Notes: generated by a model from the sequence alone, not told the origin. DNA of 64,000 nucleotides from Planctomycetota bacterium (GCA_026991575.1 JALXBF010000118.1:62001-126000); one strand, 5' to 3'; shown: positions 19,449 through 29,488, counted from the stretch's first letter. Translations and numbers: made by a program.

Positions 19449-20927
19449 ATGTACCAGCGTTTCTTCGGCATGGAACGCAAACCGTTCGGGGTCTCGCCGC
19501 GGCTGTCGTCCTACTGCCCCGTGCCGGAGCATGAGGAGGCGATCGCGGCACTGCGCTACGTTGTGCTGCAGGGTGCCGGGATCGGGCTCGTGCTGGGCGA
19601 CTCCGGCATGGGCAAGACGACCGTGTGCTTGCGGCTCAGCCAGTTGCTCGATCCGACCTACGCCATTGCGTTCGTGACCCAGACGAACTTCGCCACCGTG
19701 AAGGCCTTCTACCAGGCGATTCATTACGACCTCGGCCTGCCGTACTACGGCATGGATGAGCAGGAGCTGAGGCTGTCGTTCAGCGACTTTGCGCTGGCCC
19801 GGTTGGCCGCCGGTGGCAAGACTGTCCTCATTGTGGACGAGGGCCAGAACTTGACCGACCGCATCCTGGAGGAGATCCGGCTGCTGGCCGACGTCGACGC
19901 CCAGGACAAGGGCATGGTGCAGGTGATCCTGGCTGCCCGTCCGGAGCTGAAAGAACGGCTGGCCGATCCATTCTTCGGCAGCCTTCGCCAGAGGATCGCC
20001 ATCACCGTCCAGCTACAACCGCTGAGCCTGCTGGACACGATCGGCTACGTCAGGAGTCAGATTCGGGCAGCCGGAGCCGAGCCGGAGCGGCTCATCAGCG
20101 AGGACGCGATCGAACGCGTGCACGAATTGAGCGGTGGTGTGCCACGTGTCATCAACCGACTCTGCGACCACGCCTTCTTGATTGCGTTCGCGGCGGAAAA
20201 ACCAATGGTCGACCGCGACACGATCGACGCCGCGTGGGTCGAGCTCCAGGAGGTCGAACTGGCTAACCAGCAGATCCAGGCACCGGACGTTGCTGAAGCG
20301 ACCCCGTCGCTCAAGACACAGCAGGAGGTGCCGCCGAGCCGGTTGCGTCAGCGTCGGGAGCCGGCCCCGGCGAACCTCCCAGCAGGCGATCTCGGCGGTG
20401 TCAAGGAGGGTGAGGCCGCAGGACTACCATTTGCGGACAGCGCACTCGTGTATGTCGAAGCGGACGGAATCGGCACCACCGCAGCGGCCGAGAGTACCAT
20501 GCTGATGCCGCCGGAATCGGCCGAAGGGGCAGAAGTGTTTGTAACGGCCTCAACCGGTGAAGCATCGGCTGTGCCGGCTGACCCCGTCCCAGTCGACGAC
20601 CCGTACCGCCTGATGGATGCCCGACTGCAAGGGCAGCAGTTGCCGGCCGCCCCTGGTGCGGCAGAGCCAGGCGGTGGCGCGGCGGAAGCGGCGGCCGATG
20701 AACCGCAGGCAGCACACGTTGCCGAAGAGTGGGACGCCGTCGAAATCGGGCCGGAAGACGGTGCAGACATCTCGCACGGCCTCGGCATGGTCTCAGGCCT
20801 ACAGCAGGTACTGCCCGAGAAGGACATCACCACACATCCACCGCACGGCGACGAGAAGCGGAAACCGCACGACGTGCGTCAAACGGCGAAGCGGATCTTC
20901 TCGCGGCTCCAGCAGCGCTATGACTGA
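19449..20927 (+). CDS. ExeA-like AAA ATPase with long disordered tail
   Basis: 492-residue protein. The first 270 residues match the ExeA/general secretion pathway A ATPase group: MYQRFFGMERKPFG at the start, Walker A GDSGMGKTT (about residues 52-60), Walker B TVLIVDEGQN, and the ISGGVPRVINRLCDHAFL-like sensor 2 segment (LSGGVPRVINRLCD). The remaining 200 residues are Ala/Pro/Glu-rich and look disordered. There is no peptidoglycan-binding domain and no secretin gene nearby. AGGAG lies 8 nt before the ATG. The cellular role in this organism is unknown; ExeA family members aid secretin assembly or are linked to transposition. Confidence 0.88.
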   Translation: MYQRFFGMERKPFGVSPRLSSYCPVPEHEEAIAALRYVVLQGAGIGLVLGDSGMGKTTVCLRLSQLLDPTYAIAFVTQTNFATVKAFYQAIHYDLGLPYYGMDEQELRLSFSDFALARLAAGGKTVLIVDEGQNLTDRILEEIRLLADVDAQDKGMVQVILAARPELKERLADPFFGSLRQRIAITVQLQPLSLLDTIGYVRSQIRAAGAEPERLISEDAIERVHELSGGVPRVINRLCDHAFLIAFAAEKPMVDRDTIDAAWVELQEVELANQQIQAPDVAEATPSLKTQQEVPPSRLRQRREPAPANLPAGDLGGVKEGEAAGLPFADSALVYVEADGIGTTAAAESTMLMPPESAEGAEVFVTASTGEASAVPADPVPVDDPYRLMDARLQGQQLPAAPGAAEPGGGAAEAAADEPQAAHVAEEWDAVEIGPEDGADISHGLGMVSGLQQVLPEKDITTHPPHGDEKRKPHDVRQTAKRIFSRLQQRYD

Positions 20928-20946
20928 TCGGCTCGCAAGCGGTGTG

Positions 20947-21507
20947 TCAGTCGCAGTGCAGCTTACGGAGTCGCGGGGACAGACGCAACAGCCAATGGAC
21001 CCGCTCCAGCTCGTTGAGCCACTCGCTGACCATGGCGCGGAGCAGCTCTTGCTCGTCTTTCGGTGCTCCGGCGACCGTCTGCCCCAGCTCTCGGCTGGCA
21101 AGGTACCGGTAGCGGCTGAGCGTGCGGTCGCCGTAGCGGGCTGCTTCGTAGCCGTCCTCACTGAGAAAGAGCACCACGGGAATCCGACGGCCACCGTTGA
21201 CGAGGAGCTGATCGCGTAGCTCGGGCACTTCGTCCCGCTCAAGCAAGCGGAGCTTGACGCGTTCGGTTTCGGCGGCAAACCGGCCGAGGATGGGGACCTG
21301 CAGGGTGCAGTCGCCGCACCAGGGGCTTGCCAAACACAGGAGCAACACGTCGCGCTGGAATGACTGGAGCAATTGCCGCTGCGGCTCGCTCAGCTCGACC
21401 CGTTCGTACTGTTCTTGCCACCGTTGGCGGGCGTCGTCGAGTCCGTACTTTAGGAGGAATTCCTCGTAGGGCAGCCCCTGCTCAAAGTACTCCAGCCAGA
21501 CACTCAT
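20947..21507 (-). CDS. Thioredoxin-like protein
   Basis: 186-residue cytoplasmic thioredoxin-fold protein. The redox motif is SPWCGDCTLQVP (CGDC, about residues 58-66), and a plausible cis-Pro is in GGRRIPVVLF. An N-terminal helical extension of about 45 residues (LEYFEQGLPYEEFL) precedes the fold, as in the YbbN-independent 'thioredoxin family' proteins of Bacillus/planctomycetes. ATG 21507 has GGAGGTGA 4 nt upstream. It converges with the ExeA-like gene, ending 19 nt from its stop. Partner proteins are not evident. Confidence 0.85.
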   Translation of the reverse strand: MSVWLEYFEQGLPYEEFLLKYGLDDARQRWQEQYERVELSEPQRQLLQSFQRDVLLLCLASPWCGDCTLQVPILGRFAAETERVKLRLLERDEVPELRDQLLVNGGRRIPVVLFLSEDGYEAARYGDRTLSRYRYLASRELGQTVAGAPKDEQELLRAMVSEWLNELERVHWLLRLSPRLRKLHCD

Positions 21508-22058
21508 CGGCTCACCTCCCAAGCTCTCCTGGCTGGCCCGTGGTGGTGTCGCGGGTCAAGGTTTCGGCCGGCTGGCATGCGGAACTGACGGTCATGACGA
21601 TTTTGCATCCTAGTCGCTGCGGGACGGGGCTGACAACCAGTGCACCACGTGTCATAATACCCCCCGGGGCATCTCCTGCCCGGTAGGGCGCGGCCGCCTG
21701 TGCGGCGAGTGGTTGTGCCCGTCGGTCTGTCTCGGTAGGCAGGGTGCCCCGGAGCGGCCGGGTGTCACCAGCGGCCATAGCTCCGGGCGTCCGGCCGGCG
21801 CGAGCTGGGCATGCCGGTTGACGTCGGCTGTGAGGTCTGTGCAAAATGGGTGGAGTGCATGGCGGTAGCGTAGAATGAAGCGCGAGCTGTTGGAAGGCAT
21901 TGGGCGCAAAGGGTATGGGACGCTGATCGCACCCCCGTGAGGGGACCGATGGCAGCCTGGCATGCGATAGCTTCCCCTTCCGGCCCGTTTCCCGTTGTCT
22001 GTCCCTGGCAGCCCAAGTCTTCTTCTTGGATCTGACAACCGAGCGACGGGCTACGGCC
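21508..22058. other. Spacer between divergent thioredoxin-like and activator genes
   Basis: 550 bases that must contain two divergent promoters. I see no recognisable gene. A TGGCATGCGATAGCT sequence near 21958 recalls a sigma-54 box, but the GG-GC spacing is one base short. A run of CCCCCCGGGG near 21660 is unremarkable. Confidence 0.4.
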
Positions 22059-23984
22059 ATGGCTAAAGTAGCAACGCAGGCCTTCATCATTGCAAGATCC
22101 GGGCCGGCCAAGGACGAGGTATGGCTTGTCGATCCGCACAAGCGGAGCACGATCGGGCGGCAACGCAGCGCGCACATCTACTTGAACGATCGCTGGTGCA
22201 GCCGCCGCCACGCGGAGATCTGGTACGACGGCACCCAGTGGTGGATACGCGACTGTGGTAGTCGCAACGGCACATGGGTCAACGGGGAACCGCTGACCGC
22301 GCCGCGCACGCTCGCGCCGAACGATGTCATCCAGATCGGCGAAAGCGAACTGGTCTTTGCACGCGACCTGTCCGCCCTGCCCGAAGAGAAGCGTCCGAAC
22401 ATCTCTGATCTGGAGTCCGACTCGAAGGTGATCGAGGACCCGGAGACACACCTGTCGGTCACGGCCACCATCCCGGTTAAGGAGCGCCAAAGCGGCGCGA
22501 TCGAGTTGGCCGAAAGTGCGCAGATCTTCGGGGCCGTGTACCGAACGGCGCGGCGGCTTCTGCTGCGGCTGTATCGAGAAACCGACCCGGCTGCCCTGGC
22601 CGAGACCGTCGCACAGGTGCTGAAGAAGGGTACCGAGGCGGATGCTACGGTCATCGTCGGCTACCGTGACCCGACGAACCAGAGGGTCTGGGCACGAGCC
22701 GGGGAGCTTGCTCAAGGCTACAGCCGCCGTCTGGCCGAACTGGCAATGGAGCAGCACACCGGCCTGCTTGCCAAGGACATCCCAGGCGATCGCGAGTTGG
22801 CCGGGAGAGCGAGTGTGAGCCGGATCGGCGCAACCAGTGTCGTGTGCGTCCCGGTCTATGCGTTCAGTGGGCCGGTTGCGCTGCTGTACGCCTACCGCTT
22901 CGACCGCAGCCGCCCGCTGCGCGAAAGCGACCTGGAGTTTGCCCTAACCGTCGCCGAGGACTATGGCCGGGCCCTCGAAGCGCTCGGCCGCGGCACGTTC
23001 CAGCGCTGGGTCGGGTTGCTCGAGCAGGAACGCGACCTCGATACGGAAATCATCGGTCAAAGTCCTGCGATCCGCCGCATCCTGGAGATGGTCCGACGCG
23101 TGGCAAAGACTCAGTCGACGGTGCTGATTCGGGGCGAGAGCGGTGTTGGCAAGGAACTGGTGGCCCGCGCAATCCATGCCAACAGCGTCCGGGCAGACGG
23201 CCCGTTCGTGTGCCTGAACTGCGCCGCACTGACAGAGACGCTGCTTGAAAGTGAACTGTTCGGCCACGAGAAGGGCGCGTTCACCGGGGCCACGCAGAAG
23301 AAGATCGGCAAGTTCGAGGCGGCCGACGGCGGAACCATCTTCCTGGACGAAATCGGCGAAATGAAGCCCGCGACGCAGGCGAAGCTGCTGCGGGTTCTGG
23401 AGGGCCATCCGTTTGAGCGAGTGGGCGGTGGCGAACTGGTTGAGGTCGATGTACGCGTGGTGGCAGCGACGAACCGGCCCCTGGAGAAGATGGTCGAAGA
23501 GGGCACGTTCCGGAGAGACCTGTTCTTCAGGCTGCAGGTTGTCGAGATCTACGTGCCGCCCCTGCGCGAGCGCAAAGAAGACGTGGCTCTGCTAGCCGAG
23601 CACTTCCTCAGAGTGTACGCTCGCCAGACCGGTCGCGACGTCAAGGGCTTCTCGCGCGAGGCGCTGGAGAAACTCAAGAACTACCACTGGCCCGGAAACG
23701 TTCGCGAACTGAAGAACGTCGTCGAACGCGCCGTGGTGCTGGGTCAGGGCGACATGGTTCTGCCCGAAGATATCATCCTGACAAACATCCCGCTCGGAGG
23801 GGATGAACCAGAGAAAGGCCCTGGCGGATACCGGCCAACCAGCCTGGAGGAGGTAGAGAAGAAGCACATCGAGGCGACGCTGGCCTACACGAAGTGGAAC
23901 AAGACTCGAGCGGCAGCCATCCTGGGGATCGAACGCTCCACGCTCGATCGGAAAATCCACAAGTACGGCCTCAAACGCGTCTAA
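22059..23984 (+). CDS. Sigma-54-dependent activator with FHA and GAF domains
   Basis: 641-residue bacterial enhancer-binding protein. Order: FHA domain (residues about 18-95; [14 protein letters not shown], then SRRHAEIWY and [10 protein letters not shown]), GAF-like domain (about 150-310), AAA+ domain (about 330-560) and a Fis-type helix-turn-helix at the end ([18 protein letters not shown]). The AAA+ part is complete: Walker A GESGVGKE, the sigma-54-contacting GAFTGA loop, and Walker [14 protein letters not shown] binds phospho-threonine, so input probably comes from a Ser/Thr kinase rather than a histidine kinase. ATG 22059 is preferred to TTG 22026; neither has a clear Shine-Dalgarno. Targets unknown. 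Confidence 0.93.
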   Translation: MAKVATQAFIIARSGPAKDEVWLVDPHKRSTIGRQRSAHIYLNDRWCSRRHAEIWYDGTQWWIRDCGSRNGTWVNGEPLTAPRTLAPNDVIQIGESELVFARDLSALPEEKRPNISDLESDSKVIEDPETHLSVTATIPVKERQSGAIELAESAQIFGAVYRTARRLLLRLYRETDPAALAETVAQVLKKGTEADATVIVGYRDPTNQRVWARAGELAQGYSRRLAELAMEQHTGLLAKDIPGDRELAGRASVSRIGATSVVCVPVYAFSGPVALLYAYRFDRSRPLRESDLEFALTVAEDYGRALEALGRGTFQRWVGLLEQERDLDTEIIGQSPAIRRILEMVRRVAKTQSTVLIRGESGVGKELVARAIHANSVRADGPFVCLNCAALTETLLESELFGHEKGAFTGATQKKIGKFEAADGGTIFLDEIGEMKPATQAKLLRVLEGHPFERVGGGELVEVDVRVVAATNRPLEKMVEEGTFRRDLFFRLQVVEIYVPPLRERKEDVALLAEHFLRVYARQTGRDVKGFSREALEKLKNYHWPGNVRELKNVVERAVVLGQGDMVLPEDIILTNIPLGGDEPEKGPGGYRPTSLEEVEKKHIEATLAYTKWNKTRAAAILGIERSTLDRKIHKYGLKRV

Positions 23985-24459
23985 CCCGGGGGCCATTCCC
24001 GTCTCGGACTCGTTCCCGCACACGACTTGACCAACTGCTGTATGCCCTCGATGCTCAAGTGCCGCGCCCGGCACGTCGTTCCCAACACCCCGTGGCTAGG
24101 AGTTCGCCGCCTGGACCCGAGGCGGCCTCTACCTACACCACCGCCCAAGAGGGTAAGAAGGCGGTCGCTTCCGATCGGTTCGTACTGGGGCAGGCATCAC
24201 GCCAGCTGAGCTGACGACTTCCATGGATCATCTCTCCTCCGCGGCGAAGGGGTCCTGCCGCCGGGACATCCGAGCTGGCTATTGACGGAGACGACAGCAT
24301 GACCCGATGCGTTGTTGACCCGTTGGTCCGTCCGACGGGCGCGGTGCCGCGCAGGACGCAGGCCACGTAGTCTCGTTCCTCACCGGTCTTGGCACCAGGC
24401 CGCAAACTGCCGGACTGACTTGCCGGTTGGCAGCGCGTGAACGGATGCCGGCCGCTGCG
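23985..24459. other. Spacer between convergent genes
   Basis: 475 bases between the stop of the FHA activator and the stop of hflX. No gene is supportable. As both flanking genes end here, terminators are expected, but I could not identify a clear stem with a T-tract. Confidence 0.4.
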
Positions 24460-25800
24460 CTAGCTACGCGGGCTGGAAAGGTCCAGCACGCCGTTGCCTG
24501 TGCCCGCAATCCGTTCAGGCAGGAATGCGACCTGACCATGTAGTTGTTGCACACGCCCAACCGCCGACCGGGGTAGTCGACACGTGACCTCCGCCTGACC
24601 ATTGTCCTGTGCCTGGTGCTCGACGATAGCGTGCGTGCGCAGGAAGCTGGAGAGTTTCCAGTTCGTGGTGTCAAACGTCACACGCACATAGGCGAATTGC
24701 TCGGCCAGCTTCTCAAGCACCTTGGCAGCCAACCGGTCCAGGCCTTGGCCAGTCTGGGCGCTGACGACGACCGTGTCTGGCAGTCGGGCCCGCAGCAGCT
24801 CGATGTAGCTGCGATCGGGGACAATGTCCGCTTTGTTCAGCACGTGGATGGCCGGCTTCTTCGCGCAGCCGAGTTCGGCCAACACCTCGTGCACTGCCCG
24901 CGCCTGGTCCAGAGCATGCACGTTCGCTGCGTCGATGACGTGCAGCAACAGATCCGCCTGGCGCACTTCCTCCAGCGTTGCCCGGAAGGACGCGACTAGG
25001 TGGTGAGGCAGATCCCGGATGAAGCCGACCGTATCGCTCAGCAGCACCTGGCCCCAGCCGGGCAGTTTCCAGCGGCGGGTGCGCGTATCGAGTGTGGCGA
25101 ACAGGGCGTCCTCCACGAACACTCCGGCGCCGGTGAGCGCGTTCATCAACGTGCTCTTGCCGGCATTCGTGTAGCCTACGAGGCTGACGGTAATCTCGTC
25201 GCCCCGGCTGGCCACCGTCTGCGCCTTGCGCCGCTCAATGGCCCGCAGCTGCCGTTTCAGGTCCGTGATCCGGCGGGCGATCACCCGGCGGTCTTCTTCG
25301 AGCTGTTGCTCACCGGGCCCGCGCATTCCGATACCGCCCTTGATACGGCCCAGGTGGGTCCACATCCGCCGCAACCTGGGCAAGGCATACTGCAGCTGCG
25401 CCAACTCCACCTGCAGCCGCGCCTCGTGCGTACGTGCCCGGGTGGCGAAGATGTCCAGGATCAGCTCGGTGCGGTCCAGCACACGAGCGCGGACCACTCG
25501 TTCGAGGTTGCGGACCTGGGCAGGTGACAAGTCGTTGTCGAAGATGACGATGTCGGCCTTGTGCGCTTTTACCAGCTCGGCAAGCTCCTGCGTCTTGCCC
25601 CGGCCAATGTAGGTCGATGCGTCCGGCTTCTGACGCTTCTGGACCAATGTTGCGACGACGTGGGCACCGGCCGTTTCGGCCAGTCCGTACAGCTCTTCCA
25701 GAGGGTTGCGGTCGTCCCAGGTCTTCCCGGGCAGGATAACGCCGACAAGGATCGCCCGCTCATTGCGGACTTTCAGCTGGATATCAGCGAACTTCGCCAC
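24460..25800 (-). CDS. hflX: GTPase HflX
   Basis: 446-residue HflX, a ribosome-associated GTPase that splits stalled 70S ribosomes under heat or antibiotic stress. The N-terminal HflX domain contains the family block TYIGRGKTQELAELV and VIFDNDLSPAQVRNLE. A helical middle (LPRLRRMWTHLGRIKGGIG, MRGPGEQQLEEDRR) leads to the G domain: G1 GYTNAGKST, G3 DTVGF, G4 NKAD. The length is normal for the family. Start GTG 25800 gives MAKFADIQ; no strong ribosome binding site is visible. It stands as a single gene. Confidence 0.95.
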   Translation of the reverse strand: MAKFADIQLKVRNERAILVGVILPGKTWDDRNPLEELYGLAETAGAHVVATLVQKRQKPDASTYIGRGKTQELAELVKAHKADIVIFDNDLSPAQVRNLERVVRARVLDRTELILDIFATRARTHEARLQVELAQLQYALPRLRRMWTHLGRIKGGIGMRGPGEQQLEEDRRVIARRITDLKRQLRAIERRKAQTVASRGDEITVSLVGYTNAGKSTLMNALTGAGVFVEDALFATLDTRTRRWKLPGWGQVLLSDTVGFIRDLPHHLVASFRATLEEVRQADLLLHVIDAANVHALDQARAVHEVLAELGCAKKPAIHVLNKADIVPDRSYIELLRARLPDTVVVSAQTGQGLDRLAAKVLEKLAEQFAYVRVTFDTTNWKLSSFLRTHAIVEHQAQDNGQAEVTCRLPRSAVGRVQQLHGQVAFLPERIAGTGNGVLDLSSPRS

Positions 25801-26108
25801 GTTGTTCTCGTTACGCGGTGCCGAACCTCAGGTCCTCTCGTTCCAGGAGTTCTTCCCAAGCTGCCCATCCCGGCCCTAGCTTCGACGGACCGAGCCGGCT
25901 TGCCGTTCCAGCGCCATGATAAATGTGGGCCGCCAGGTGGTCAACGACCGGTCCACGCCTCACCTGCGACCCACACGTACGCCCGGTCGTTCCGATCGTG
26001 CAACAAGTTGGTGTTGCTGTCTGCCTCCAACGAGAAACGCGTGACCGGGGACGGTCGCGCGCTCAGGGCGCTGGCGTGAGCGAAGCGGTCACGCACGCGG
26101 GGTGGTTG
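25801..26108. other. Spacer upstream of hflX
   Basis: 308 bases between the hflX start and the PilZ gene stop, both minus strand. It presumably holds the hflX promoter. No gene or repeat seen. Confidence 0.4.
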
Positions 26109-26540
26109 TCACAGTGCCAAAGGGCCGTCCCATTCGGGCGGGCCCGGTGGACTGCAGAAGTTGCCGGGCAGGGCCGCCAGGAAGCGGCCGCCAATCTGGT
26201 AGTAGCCCCGAGTGGTGAACTTCACCCAGCGCGGCTGAAACAGCATGTGGCACCAGGGCCGATCCTCGGTCCAGAAACTCAACACGGCCTGCTCCGTACG
26301 TAGCAGCTGTTTCACGATCAGTCCAAAGCCACCGGCAGAGATGTCGGTTACCAGCGCGTGGAACGATTCCTCCGGCAGTGCGCGGCCCGACTTAGGGTCG
26401 ATCGGGGTAACGGTCACAGGCTGGTGCAGCGGATAACGCCGAGCCTGCCGCCGTTCGCGACGCGTGACGACGAACCCGTTTGCTTCCAGAATGCGCGTGA
26501 TCGCCTGATCAAGATCTGGGCTGAAGGCGGCTTGCTTCAC
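26109..26540 (-). CDS. PilZ domain protein (probable c-di-GMP receptor)
   Basis: 143-residue single-domain PilZ protein. The c-di-GMP contact motifs are visible: basic RERRQARRYPL (RxxxR-type, about residues 24-34) and the downstream DISAGGFGLIV (DxSxxG). It probably senses c-di-GMP and could tune exopolysaccharide synthesis or motility; the polysaccharide genes at 50813-58080 are candidates but not adjacent. Start GTG 26540 follows a purine-rich GGGGGG. No partner gene neighbours it. Confidence 0.85.
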   Translation of the reverse strand: MKQAAFSPDLDQAITRILEANGFVVTRRERRQARRYPLHQPVTVTPIDPKSGRALPEESFHALVTDISAGGFGLIVKQLLRTEQAVLSFWTEDRPWCHMLFQPRWVKFTTRGYYQIGGRFLAALPGNFCSPPGPPEWDGPLAL

Positions 26541-26718
26541 GGTTGCCCCCCACGTTCGACGGTGACATGAAGGCGGTGAGCGTCCCCGAGATGTTGCTCA
26601 CTCTAACCTAGCTTGCGATCCGGGCGCGGCAAACTGCGGCGGCTCAGAATGCTGTCGCCAGGCGGCGCAGTAGAATAGGTCCTCCCGTGAACGGCCCACC
26701 GAGCTTGGAGGTTCAGCC

Positions 26719-27384
26719 ATGTTACGTACAGCCCTTTCGGTGGCAGGTGCCGCTGCGCTGGCTCTAGCCCTGGCCAACCTCGCCGCAACCGCTCCGTCGC
26801 CTGGTGCAGAAGACGGATACGTGTCGATCTTCAACGGCAAAGATCTGACGGGGTGGATCGAGCGCGGATCTAAAGGCGGTTGGATCGTCGAGAACGGCCT
26901 GTTGGTGTGCACGCCGAAAGGCCGCTTCCTGTTCACGGAAAAGGAGTACTCGGATTTCAGCTTCAAGTTCGAGTTCAAGCTGACGCCCGGAGCGAACAAC
27001 GGCGTCTGCATCCGGTCCCCACTGCAGGGCAATCCTGCCTACGACGGGATCGAGATTCAGATTCTTGACGACTACCACCCGCGGTACCTCGGTCGGCTCC
27101 GACCAGCTCAGTACCACGGCTCCATTTACGACGTGTGGCCGGCACGGCGGGGGTTCCTGCGCGAGGCGGGCGAGTGGAACGAGGAGGAGATCATTTGCAG
27201 GGGCCCGAAGATCAAGGTGATCCTCAACGGCGCCGTGATTGTTGATGCCGACCTGACGAAGGCGACCGATCCGAAAGTGCTTGCAAGACATCCGGGCCTA
27301 AAGCGCACCAAGGGGCACCTGGGCTTCTTCGGCCACGGGGATCGCGTCGAGTTTCGGAACTTGCGCGTGAAGGAGTTCAAGTAG
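26719..27384 (+). CDS. DUF1080 secreted protein (3-keto-disaccharide hydrolase-like)
   Basis: 221-residue secreted protein with an N-terminal signal peptide (MLRTALSVAGAAALALALA) and one DUF1080 domain, a concanavalin-like jelly roll. Conserved blocks: FNGKDLTGW, GLLVCTPKGRFLFTEKEYSDF, NNGVCIRSPLQG, GIEIQILDDY and the closing RVEFRNLRVKEF. The family is greatly expanded in planctomycetes and includes enzymes acting on 3-keto-disaccharides. GGAGG stands 7 nt before the ATG. The NhaC-type gene begins 17 nt downstream, so the two may be co-transcribed, though no functional link is obvious. Confidence 0.92.
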   Translation: MLRTALSVAGAAALALALANLAATAPSPGAEDGYVSIFNGKDLTGWIERGSKGGWIVENGLLVCTPKGRFLFTEKEYSDFSFKFEFKLTPGANNGVCIRSPLQGNPAYDGIEIQILDDYHPRYLGRLRPAQYHGSIYDVWPARRGFLREAGEWNEEEIICRGPKIKVILNGAVIVDADLTKATDPKVLARHPGLKRTKGHLGFFGHGDRVEFRNLRVKEFK

Positions 27385-27400
27385 GCCGTACGGCAGCACG

Positions 27401-28975
27401 GTGTTCGGAGCGCTACTGAGCACTGCAGCAGCGACCAGCGAAGGCCATCCGTATGGCCTCTGGTCGCTGTTGCCCGCTGTGGTCGCCATTGTCCTTGCTT
27501 TCTGGACACGCAACGTGCTGCTTGCTCTGTTCGTTGCCGTGCTGACCGGTTCCGCGGTGCTCTATGCCCATAGTGGGCGGCTGGAGGATTGGAACTTCCT
27601 GGAGCGGTTCTTCCTTCCGGCGCTTGGCACGCCGGGATACGCCCGGATACTGCTCATTTATCTCTGGTTCCTAGGGGGGATCCTTGGGCTGTGGGAGTAC
27701 ACGGGAGCGGCCCGCCACTTCGCCGAATGGGCCGCCCGGCTGGTGCGCGGCCCGCGCTCTGCGAAGTTTGTCGCCTGGTTGCTGGGCTGTGTGTTCCACC
27801 AGGGGGGGACCGTGAGCACGGTGCTGGCCGGCACCACGGCCCGCCCGGTAGCGGAACGCCATCGCGTCAGCCACGAGGAGCTCGCCTACATCGTTGACTC
27901 CACCGCCTCACCCGTGGCCACCATCATCCCGCTGAATGTCTGGCCGGCATACGTGGCGGGCTTGATCGCCGGCGTGAGCCTGCAGGGCCAGGTGCTGGTG
28001 GCCGATGCGTCCGAAGGCGTGCGCTGGTTTCTGCGCGCGCTGCCGTTCAACTTCTACGCGATGTTCGCCGTCGGCATGACGCTGCTGTTCAGTCTGGACC
28101 TGTGGCCGTTCATGGGGCGGAAAATGCGGGAAGCACGCCGGCGGGCCCGGTCACTAGGCCAGCTCGACCGACCCGGTGCCCAACCGATGCTCACCGGCAC
28201 ACCGGGACCCGAGGCGGCCACGGACTACCCGGTGTCGCTAGCCGACTTCTTAGTGCCGCTGCTTGTGCTGATCGTCGTGGCACTGGTGCCGCATGTCGCT
28301 CACTGGGCCGGTGTTACCCATTTGCCCTACTTTGGTACGCGACGCGATGCGATCAACGAAGCATTCTTTCTGGGCACGGCCAGCGCAATCGCGCTGGCCA
28401 TTTTCAAGGGCTTGCGACCGGGCCAACTTGTGGATGCGTTTGTGCGTGGGTGTCAGAACATGACGCTAGGGGCCATGATCCTTGGGCTGGCCGTGACGCT
28501 GGGCCAGGTTGCCAGGGTGCTGGATCCCGCTGGCTATCTTGTCCAGCTTCTTGCCCGGCACGTACCGTATTGGGCCCTGCCGGCTGCCCTGATGCTGCTG
28601 TGCATGGTCGTTTCCTTCTCGATCGGGTCGTCCTGGGGCACTTACGCGGTGGTCTACCCGATGGCACTGCCCCTGGCGTTTGCCGTGGCGGTTCGAACGT
28701 ACGGTGTTGAGGTGGCTGGTCTCGCCGAGTTGGCTCGGCACGACCCGGCCGCGGCAGCAGCAATCAACCGGTACGTGGCCGTTTGCTTCGCGGCCGTGCT
28801 CGGTGGCGCAGTGTTCGGGGACCAGTGTTCGCCGATATCCGACACTACAGTACTGTCAGCCCTGTTCACGGGCTGCGACCTGATGGACCATGTCGAAACG
28901 CAGTTGCCGATGGCCCTGATGGCCGCCGCTGCCGCAGCGGCAGCCGCCACGTTAACCGTGCTGTTGCTGTGCTGA
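27401..28975 (+). CDS. NhaC-family Na+/H+ antiporter
   Basis: 524-residue multi-pass membrane protein of the NhaC/YheL-type antiporter group, about 11-12 spans. Family hallmarks are FHQGGTVSTVLAGTTARPVA, YIVDSTASPVATIIPLNVW and near the end GDQCSPISDTTVLSA followed by CDLMDHVETQLPMAL. It likely exchanges Na+ (or a dicarboxylate/amino acid in relatives) against protons at the inner membrane. Start is GTG 27401 with a weak ribosome binding site, 17 nt after the DUF1080 stop, suggesting translational coupling. The C-terminus overlaps the convergent gene at 28952 by 24 nt. Confidence 0.92.
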   Translation: MFGALLSTAAATSEGHPYGLWSLLPAVVAIVLAFWTRNVLLALFVAVLTGSAVLYAHSGRLEDWNFLERFFLPALGTPGYARILLIYLWFLGGILGLWEYTGAARHFAEWAARLVRGPRSAKFVAWLLGCVFHQGGTVSTVLAGTTARPVAERHRVSHEELAYIVDSTASPVATIIPLNVWPAYVAGLIAGVSLQGQVLVADASEGVRWFLRALPFNFYAMFAVGMTLLFSLDLWPFMGRKMREARRRARSLGQLDRPGAQPMLTGTPGPEAATDYPVSLADFLVPLLVLIVVALVPHVAHWAGVTHLPYFGTRRDAINEAFFLGTASAIALAIFKGLRPGQLVDAFVRGCQNMTLGAMILGLAVTLGQVARVLDPAGYLVQLLARHVPYWALPAALMLLCMVVSFSIGSSWGTYAVVYPMALPLAFAVAVRTYGVEVAGLAELARHDPAAAAAINRYVAVCFAAVLGGAVFGDQCSPISDTTVLSALFTGCDLMDHVETQLPMALMAAAAAAAAATLTVLLLC

Positions 28976-29488
28976 GGCGGCCCGCACGACTTGCTGGAGC
29001 AGGGCAACGTTCCGTTCCACCGCCGCGTACTCGAAGAAGTAGCTGACCAGGTTGAAGCCGACGGCCACCAGCGCGGCCGAAAGGTGAACCCAGGAGGGCA
29101 CGGATCCGTTGTCGCAGGCTGCGCCGAGAATGGTGGTCACAATGATGAGCACCATGCTGAAGAAAGCGAACGGGAAGCAACGCGCCTTCAGCTTACGCGT
29201 GGCTCGTTCCAGGGCCGGGTCCAATCGCCACCTGGCCACCGCTTCTTTCACCCACCGTCCTGTGCCGATGAAATAAGTCATGACGATACTGTGCACCAGA
29301 AGCGTGGCGATACCGGCCAGGAGGCCGACAAGGAAGTGGCGATGGAACGCTGCGTTCAGTGCCTGGATCCGGGATGCTTCCACCGTGGCTGCGACCGCTT
29401 CACGTGGCTCCGCGTGCAGACCGAGCCAGAAAGCGGCCGCCAGCAGCAGGAGGTTCAAGACGGTGAGGCCCGTTAAGATGCGTTGCAC
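28952..29488 (-). CDS. Small membrane protein of unknown function
   Basis: 178-residue protein with about four membrane spans: a first span ILTGLTVLNLLLLAAAFWLG, then HFLVGLLAGIATLLVHSIVM, a cytoplasmic basic loop, FAFFSMVLIIVTTILGAAC, and a last span near LSAALVAVGFNLVSYFF. Family not recognised by me. GTG 29488 with GGAGG 5 nt upstream is chosen; the frame is open to 29875 but that part is not coding-like and overlaps the divergent GT39 gene. It lies tail-to-tail with nhaC (24-nt overlap) and head-to-head with the glycosyltransferase at 29546, sharing a 57-nt promoter gap. Confidence 0.78.
   Translation of the reverse strand: MQRILTGLTVLNLLLLAAAFWLGLHAEPREAVAATVEASRIQALNAAFHRHFLVGLLAGIATLLVHSIVMTYFIGTGRWVKEAVARWRLDPALERATRKLKARCFPFAFFSMVLIIVTTILGAACDNGSVPSWVHLSAALVAVGFNLVSYFFEYAAVERNVALLQQVVRAASAQQQHG

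Noticed and set aside
21955-21975. Possible sigma-54 promoter
   Set aside because: The GG to GC spacing is one base short and no rpoN-dependent context is visible.
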